A stretch of 64,000 nt of DNA from Ooceraea biroi (taxonomy: Eukaryota > Arthropoda > Insecta > Hymenoptera > Formicidae), in NCBI RefSeq assembly GCF_003672135.1, contig NC_039507.1, forward strand, positions 1 to 64,000, read 5' to 3'. The notes beneath the pieces were generated by a model. It was not told the origin of the DNA and did not search any database. It was given only the letters and a program-made list of their open reading frames with translations. This document shows positions 58,001 to 64,000 of the stretch, one piece after another. Numbering within the stretch: the stretch's first letter is position 1; each line of letters opens with the position of its first letter. Both the position numbers and the translations under genes were made by a program.

Positions 58001-59762
58001 AACTGTACATTCCTCTATATAAAAAATTATATTATTAATATAATAATAATAATAATATTACCGATACGGTATATTAGGTGCTCGCTCAACGAGAGCTGTT
58101 ATAACTCGTCCAAGAGTCAGTAACGACTGATTAATATTTCCTGCCTCTCGCGTTCTCCTGTTGACTGCACCAGACCTTCCAACATTCTCACTGCCAGCCA
58201 AATCGACTAAATTCAATTTTCCGGTTTTCAAAAGTTCCTCCCCATCCACATTATTTTCTTTTATGCGAATGGTAATTGAAAATACCGTGTGAGAACGGCT
58301 GAAAGTATAACATAAAAAAATCTTACACCATTATTTCAGATCGGTTGTTAATGTATCAAGAAACGAGAGAAGGTAACAACCTCGAGTGGGCGTTCATCAA
58401 GGTTGCCACTGTTTGTCTCCTCTCCGAGCCTTTCTCCAGAATCTTGTAAACCTCATTTTTATTGTGCACAGTTACTTCCTCTAATCCATGGATGATCACC
58501 GCACCTTTCCTCGTAGCGTCTTCGTACAGTCTACGATCACGAACGTTGCAACATTTATTTTGGAATTTCGTTGATACGTTAAAAGAGTGCGACCAATGTT
58601 ACCTTATCTTAGATGCGTCGTCATTAGGTGACAGTAGGTCAAACAACTCCTCGTTGTATAGTTCAAGGAAGCTAACTCGTATATTCCTGCACTTCCAGTA
58701 AACGCAATTCATCAAAAAGGTGACTCAACGCGCGTGGGATTATTCCAGCTGTGGTGTCCTGGACATAAATAGATTAAACTGATACAACGTGTCCAACATT
58801 ATATTATTACATCTATTGACGAGTTATCGATAATGCTACAGAATTTTTAAAACTTTATTATTACAACTTAATTCTAGTTCGAAAATCTAATTTTTTTCTC
58901 TCTTTTCACATTCGCGTACGTTTAAAATATATTGTTCTAAAGCCACTATAATTTTATGTGTACTATAATAAATGACGTTATAAAATTTTACTCACGCTCT
59001 GCCAATGTAACGTTGGATCGTTGCTAACACCTTCCATAGTAAATGTTTTCCCCGTTCCAGTTTGACCATAAGCAAAAACTGTACAATTATATCCAGCCAG
59101 TACTTCCTCGAGCAATGGGCTAACGACTGCTTTATATACATCTATCTGTAAATGTTATTTCTCTTTAGGTATTATGTTACATCCAAATGAATAATTTTTG
59201 TAACACGCAACAAGAATCTAGGAGTCTCTCATCAAATACAGTACTCTACCTGTTTTGAAGTGGGCCCAAACACTTTGTTAGAAATAAACTTTTTCGAATG
59301 CTCGTCTTGTGGCCTCTCATGTATCACTACTTCTTTGTTAGATGGTAATTCCACTGCTGAGAATGAGAATTTACCAACTTTCTCATTGTTATTTATCGGT
59401 CTATTAACAGAAAAAGCGATTCATGAAAATAACCGACTAGTATATTAACATAGAAAGTAGGAATAAAATTAATTTAAATGACCTTAAACATGATACATAG
59501 TTATTCATGCAATTTGTTTTTATGTAAGGAAGAAATTAAAATATCAAGAAAAAAATGAAGTTTTTTTGTAGCTTTATGAGAAAGTGGTAATACGCCTCTC
59601 GCCGAGTACAAAATACAAAAATGTTTGTTTGTTTGTTGTTTGATGTGTTGTGTGATCAAACGAGGTGTCGGTACTCCGAATAAAAGCTACCGCTCACCTG
59701 ACACGAACGAAAACCTGTACACGCTGATTCTTCTCCTTCTTCAAACTGCGTGTGTCATTCAT
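55007..59762 (-). CDS. Klp61F: Kinesin-5 (Klp61F/Eg5/BimC family), 16 exons
   Basis: Plus-end mitotic motor that cross-links and slides spindle microtubules. Exons: 59698-59762, 59250-59400, 58996-59145, 58603-58758, 58381-58530, 58062-58298, 57566-57941, 57208-57479, 56982-57121, 56787-56905, 56365-56718, 55993-56220, 55718-55897, 55392-55614, 55196-55317, 55007-55066; all phases agree except in exon 4. Motor domain: VQVFVRVRPI, P-loop GQTGTGKT, NAHSSRSH (switch I), LNLVDLAGSE (switch II), neck EEIERLRRDL. A long coiled-coil stalk follows, then the BimC box DTPTGFTPARKEYQYP, whose Thr is the CDK1 target in the family. Length about 995 codons, typical. Oddities: exon 4 is off by one base at 58676-58690, before VSFLELYNEE; exon 11 has TAA at 56493-56491 in otherwise intact coding. 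Both could be base-call errors, or this may be a recently disabled copy. Confidence 0.9.
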
Positions 59763-60355
59763 TTTGCGTGATTTTTCGCGTGCCCGTTTTGCTTCGAGTA
59801 CTTCCCGCTACACACGGTTAGTACACTTTTGTCACTAAACTGACGGAAAATCACGGAACTGATCGGACACGTCACGGATATGTTTATATTAAAAACAATA
59901 CATGTAAACGTAATAAATTAAAAATGATAAAACTTTAATAAGAACAAGTTATTCACTGATGCTATATCTCGCATCTCTATTTGTGTAACAGGTATTTGTG
60001 ACATTAAATAGTTCTGTGACTTTGCAAGTAGTCTTTCCACTTGGAAGCCGTTATTTTCTGATGAAGCATGACCGAACCGAATTGTAAGACATCGTGTGAT
60101 TATACATATATGATAATATTCAAAGATTCCGGCCGCTAACGCTGGTCGTACTTGGTAGTACGTGAGGGGATGACACACGCAAGCTCTACGTGTCGTGTCC
60201 GTGTGCGCTCGGGACCACTTGAAACGTCCCGAAAATCCCCTTCCATGCTACCAAATGCGACTAGCGCTAGCGGAATCTGGCATCTCTGATTCAAAGCGTT
60301 CCATGAACACCCGTTGGTTAGCTCTCGAAGTGAACGGTACTTTTGTGCCGCCATA
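59763..60355. promoter_or_regulatory. Kinesin-5 upstream region
   Basis: Lies between the kinesin-5 start codon (minus) and the mariner-derived frame (plus). Presumed to contain the kinesin promoter and 5' UTR. No TATA box or other specific site stands out. Confidence 0.35.
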
Positions 60356-61485
60356 ATGAGCGGTGAAAATATAGACGAATACGCGAGTAATGTCAAGTTT
60401 CTTTGGAAGACGGTACCCTTCAGAGCAAGGAATGAAATGGATTATATCTTGAACAAAATATTCCCACATTTGTATAAAGTGTACGGAAGGGAGTTACCCA
60501 GGGCTGAAGTCATATATTGGTATAAAAAATTAACGAGAGAAAACAATGGAGACGTAAAATCGGTTTCAGACAGTGCAAAGCGAGAGTCGAGCGAGCTTGG
60601 AGGTGTTATTGAGCTAGATGAGGAGTTGGCACAAGATCCACAACTTACGATGAAGAAATTGAAAGCATGGAAGCAAGACAGTTTACATCCTATGTTACAC
60701 TTCGATTTATATAAACAAGCAGCCTTTTCTCGAATTATACCGCAAAAATTATCAGACTGGGATAAATACGATCGTAAGAAATTCTGTCAAGATATGAAAA
60801 CCCAGTTTGTGAAGGGAAATATGAACCAAGCACGCATCGTAGCCTGTGATGAAATATACTTGGACTACGTAAAAGATAAAAAGGACATAGAAGAAGCAGG
60901 ACCATCTACATAAAAAAAATGTGGTTTGAAGGATCGGAAGTGAAGTTAGAAGACCAAGATGATACAATGGTCGTCGTCTTTTTTGATAGTGGCGGTATCA
61001 TTATGCGATGGTTTGTTCAAAAACGCGCGTTAAACACGACGTATTCTACAGTATTGGAACTGGCGAATACAATTATCTCTCAAGAAGGCAGATATCAGGG
61101 ACAAAACTGGTATCTTCTTCACGATGATACACCTGTATTGCGTACCCTGCGCGTGCGTGAGACGTTGGCAAGCTTGAAAATAACATTGCTTACGCCTAAG
61201 TGCTTTTCACCCGATTTATCCCCTTACCGCTTTTTATATCCAAAATTGAAAGCTGAGTTGGAAAATAATTCCATTAACGATTTAGAAGAGTTGAAAGCCC
61301 GTGTAACGGAACGTGTCGATGCTATTTCGAAAGAAGAATGTCACCAATTTATCACAACGGATTTGTTTAACTACTTGGATGCATGTGACAATAAAGACGG
61401 CGACTATTTTGGAACAGAGGGTTTCGTGCGGTTGGCTGAAGAAGTTTCTGCTCCTCCTTCATCATTATCAAATTATATTCAATAG
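60356..61485 (+). pseudogene. Mariner-derived transposase, one frameshift, third catalytic Asp lost
   Basis: The frame from MSGENIDEYASNVKFLW runs to 60913; coding then resumes in another frame at 60919 and ends at 61485. The change falls at a run of eight A (60912-60919). The first part holds the paired helix-turn-helix region (GRELPRAEVIYWYKKL; DPQLTMKKLKAW) and the first Asp (VACDEIYLDYV). The second holds VVVFFDSGGII, LLHDDTP (second Asp), FSPDLSPYRFLYPKLK, where the usual Cys-Asp is Tyr-Arg, and DGDYFGTEG. So the catalytic triad is incomplete while almost the whole frame stays open. Either a dying transposon or a domesticated DNA-binding protein; terminal repeats were not found. Confidence 0.7.
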
Positions 61486-61695
61486 GCTGAGCAGCAACAA
61501 GCACGGCCGCTTGTTTAAATTTATTTCTTATAATCTACATATATAAGTTTTCATAAATTGTTCGGGCAACACTATTCGTGATTTATTTTATCGATGTGCC
61601 AGAAGAAAAAGTGCTATTATACTGTTCTCTATACTCTAAAGTACTAATCTCTCTACTTCGATAAATTACACATTATTATAATTGCAGCAAAAACT

Positions 61696-61731
61696 GGCCC
61701 TTTTAAGGACCACCAGGCCCTTGTAAGGGCC
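61696..61731 (+). promoter_or_regulatory. Two histone-mRNA-type 3' stem-loops in tandem
   Basis: GGCCCT-TTTA-AGGACC (61696-61711, one mismatch) is preceded by AAAACT and followed by ACCA, as around replication-dependent histone hairpins. GGCCCT-TGTA-AGGGCC (61716-61731) has a perfect six-pair stem. They lie 211 bases after the stop of the mariner-derived frame. No histone coding sequence is nearby. A tail of a lost histone gene is an alternative. Confidence 0.45.
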
Positions 61732-61739
61732 GCCAATTC

Positions 61740-63445
61740 ATTATATACGTTGGAATTCTCTTGGAACAAAACAGAATAATTAATATAATAATTATACATT
61801 GTTAAACAAACGCAACTACAAGAAACTAATATACAGAAATTGAATTATCGTTTCCATTTCAGGTCATATTGATATTCTGATACGTTCCAATGGCAAAGTA
61901 TTAAGTAACGGAAAATCAGATCGCACATTTAACATTTAATTTGCACATGTACGCGCTGTACGCACGCATAATTTTCAGTGTCTTATAGCTTTCCAATATC
62001 CAAGGTAACATTTCAGTTTTTGTTTGTTTCTTACTACACGTTTAACGTCCAAATCCAAATCATCCGAGTACTTGTTTACATCAACATACATGACCTATAA
62101 TCGAAATTCGAACGATCAGGAACGATCTTAGTACTACATATATGTATGTACATATATGCGGTATTATAATACAAGCACTAAAGTTCAGAAATTATTTTGT
62201 AATTTTTCCCTTTCGCTTTTATTAACGCCGATAGTTACATTTTAATCTTTTGTTATTTTCAGTCGCAATTCGAGATTTCAGAGAAAAGAAAAGAGAATAA
62301 ATACAATAATAATAATAATGCATGTAATATACATTACTCACCAAAGTAAAGGATTACTTAAAATGAGTGCAAAAAAGAATCAAACTTAAACTCACGTATC
62401 TTTGCGAAAAATAGTCGTAGAAAGATATTTACAAAAGCATCTTAAAGCTTCAGGTTTCCAATGATTCGACGCACGTACGTTTCTCCATAAAAACTTCACT
62501 AAAGGCAGCGCTATTTTAAGGTAAGGTAAACCTTGCAAAATTGAAAACTAAATTTCAAATATGATGGCGTGTACGAGAAAGAGAAAATCTTTTTTCCAAA
62601 TTCTCTGATAATTGCATCGTAAAATTTAATATTTTCTTTTTAAAATACGTTTTTAATCATGACGATATGATTTTTTTCACTAAATTACGATTTTAAGTGA
62701 GTAGTGCATTTTCCAGTAGTTTTTCTTAAAACCTGTGTTCTGCTGCCGGTGTTGGCATTAATCAAGTTGTTAGCATTAATCGTGAGAGATTACACGGTCG
62801 AACTTACATCTCGAGTGTGTGTGTGTGTTGCATCTATACACTATAATAAATACAAATATAATAATATTAAATACGTTGTTTTTGATTAAATAGTTTTAAG
62901 TAAAAAGTAATATCATAAAAGAATGATGGAAATTTATAAGATTGACTACGTGCGATATAACAATGTTCTCTACAATAACTTGTGTATTATGGATCATTTA
63001 GAAAGCATCGGTTAAGATTATCTTCAAATCTACTACGCATTTTCACTCTCGTTGCTAAGCAACCGCGTTGCGCTATTGCTCGTGGAGCTCACCATGATGG
63101 CGCGAACGATAAAATATTGAAGACATATCTATGATTAAATGTATCGACGTAAAGTTTGTAAGATTTATTTATGTACGATTTTTATATTAGAAAAAGGAAA
63201 CAAATGATTACGTTTAACTGATATGAAATATGAATCGTGCATACGAAATTTGTACTTGGAACTAGCATTATTGATTGTGCTTAGCTTTTTCTATTGTGCT
63301 TACATTATGTTTATATTGTAAGAAGGTAATAAATTCACATAAGTAATACTTAAAAATTATTTATAAAAATACGTCTCACTGAGATGTACATATTTTTACA
63401 ATTAGTATTTAATAATTAATATATTTGTGTGTAATATATCATTAA
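61740..63445. other. AT-rich intergenic sequence
   Basis: Contains short A/T-rich microsatellites (for example AATAATAAT near 62300). No gene, RNA or mobile element could be supported on either strand. Confidence 0.5.
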
Positions 63446-63970
63446 TCAGGTAACGCTTTTTATCACAGCAAATGAATGTCCCGCACCAGCACCAACGAGA
63501 ATGCCAATAAAATTCGGCGGAATTGGAAGGAATTCTGGTCGCAAGAGGTCCTTCGTGCTCCCGTTACCGCAGTTTCCATGCTCGTTCCAGCCCCAACATA
63601 ATATCGTTTTATCACCTATTAAAATTAAAATTAAAATTAAAATTATTATTTAAATGGATAATTAATATAGGTATTAATTACAACTGAATAATTCTAATTT
63701 AACTCTAATAATTCTTCTTTTTAACTTAAATAAACATTCTCTATTATAAAATCATAATTATTGGATGACCATAATATCTTTTTATCTTTATTGTAAGTAA
63801 TTTACCAGTTACGGCAATGTTATGTTCCGAACCAACTGAAAGCTGAACAATCGTTGGGATGTGTTCGATACGTAGAACATCCTCTTTTACAGACGTTTCA
63901 TTTTGTACATTCGATGAAGAACGACCTAATTGACCGTAGTCATTTCTTCCCCATGAGAAAATAGCGCCGT
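63446..63970 (-). CDS. SERGEF: RCC1-repeat protein, last two exons (probably SERGEF/DelGEF)
   Basis: Exons 63806-63970 and 63446-63615 join in phase (ACT G|GT GAT) and end at TGA 63446-63448. They read AIFSWGRNDYGQLGR, VGSEHNIAVTGDKTILCWGW, NEHGNCGNGSTKDLLRP and VGAGAGHSFAVI, that is, the last two blades of an RCC1-type beta-propeller. WGWNEHG..G followed directly by the C-terminus resembles SERGEF, a secretion-linked RCC1 protein. Other RCC1 family members remain possible. The gene continues beyond the right edge of the window. Confidence 0.75.
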
Positions 63971-64000
63971 CTAAAAAATTGTCAATAATATATCTCATTT

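Overview
This window looks like an assembled scaffold piece from an insect nuclear genome. A hymenopteran, probably an ant, is the best guess: short GT-AG introns, AT-rich DNA broken by CpG-rich blocks, insect-type Nedd4 and kinesin-5 proteins, and very many fold-back and Tc1/mariner-type elements. The species call is inference. The product calls rest on motifs I could read in the translations. A default-size gap of 100 Ns lies at 21524-21623.

Layout. 566-3888 (+) holds the 3' exons of the E3 ubiquitin ligase Nedd4 (two WW domains and the complete HECT domain; the 5' part lies left of the window). 3.9-7.4 kb is AT-rich flank. 7.5-21.5 kb is CpG-rich with no recognisable protein gene; it carries a 519-bp satellite with a tRNA-like Pol III promoter in each unit, an old ~0.7-kb direct duplication, a MITE and simple repeats, and possibly non-coding first exons of a gene lying elsewhere.

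21.8-45.7 kb (-) is best read as one stretched FBXO21-like gene: an F-box exon at 45592-45749, four consecutive exons of the SirB1/transglutaminase-like region at 25546-26946, and a YccV-like C-terminal exon at about 21863-22130. Its introns are packed with transposons. These include a TIR element whose arms carry nine TCAAGGTCA sites, a TIR element with a captured three-exon gene fragment (second copy at 46.7-48.5 kb), a 5-kb block I cannot classify, and an I-clade-like LINE (about 33.4-42.7 kb) split by a 2.77-kb TIR element that itself holds a 1.9-kb fold-back.

45.8-53.3 kb is a repeat graveyard: a fragment of a kinesin-5 exon, tRNA-like sequences, a 629-bp hairpin, a Tc1-like transposon at 51307-52362 and a degenerate mariner transposase. 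55007-59762 (-) is a complete 16-exon kinesin-5 (Klp61F/Eg5 family) gene with one frameshift and one in-frame stop. 60356-61485 (+) is a mariner-derived transposase that has lost one catalytic Asp. 63446-63970 (-) is the 3' end of an RCC1-repeat gene, probably SERGEF.

Most interesting candidates: (1) histone-mRNA-type stem-loops in both ends of the Tc1-like element, read outward, one of them just after the transposase stop, plus two similar hairpins downstream of the mariner-derived ORF; (2) the TIR element carrying a spliced, conserved gene fragment; (3) the TIR element whose arms cluster FTZ-F1/ERR-type sites; (4) small lesions in otherwise intact essential genes (Nedd4, kinesin-5), which need checking as assembly errors.
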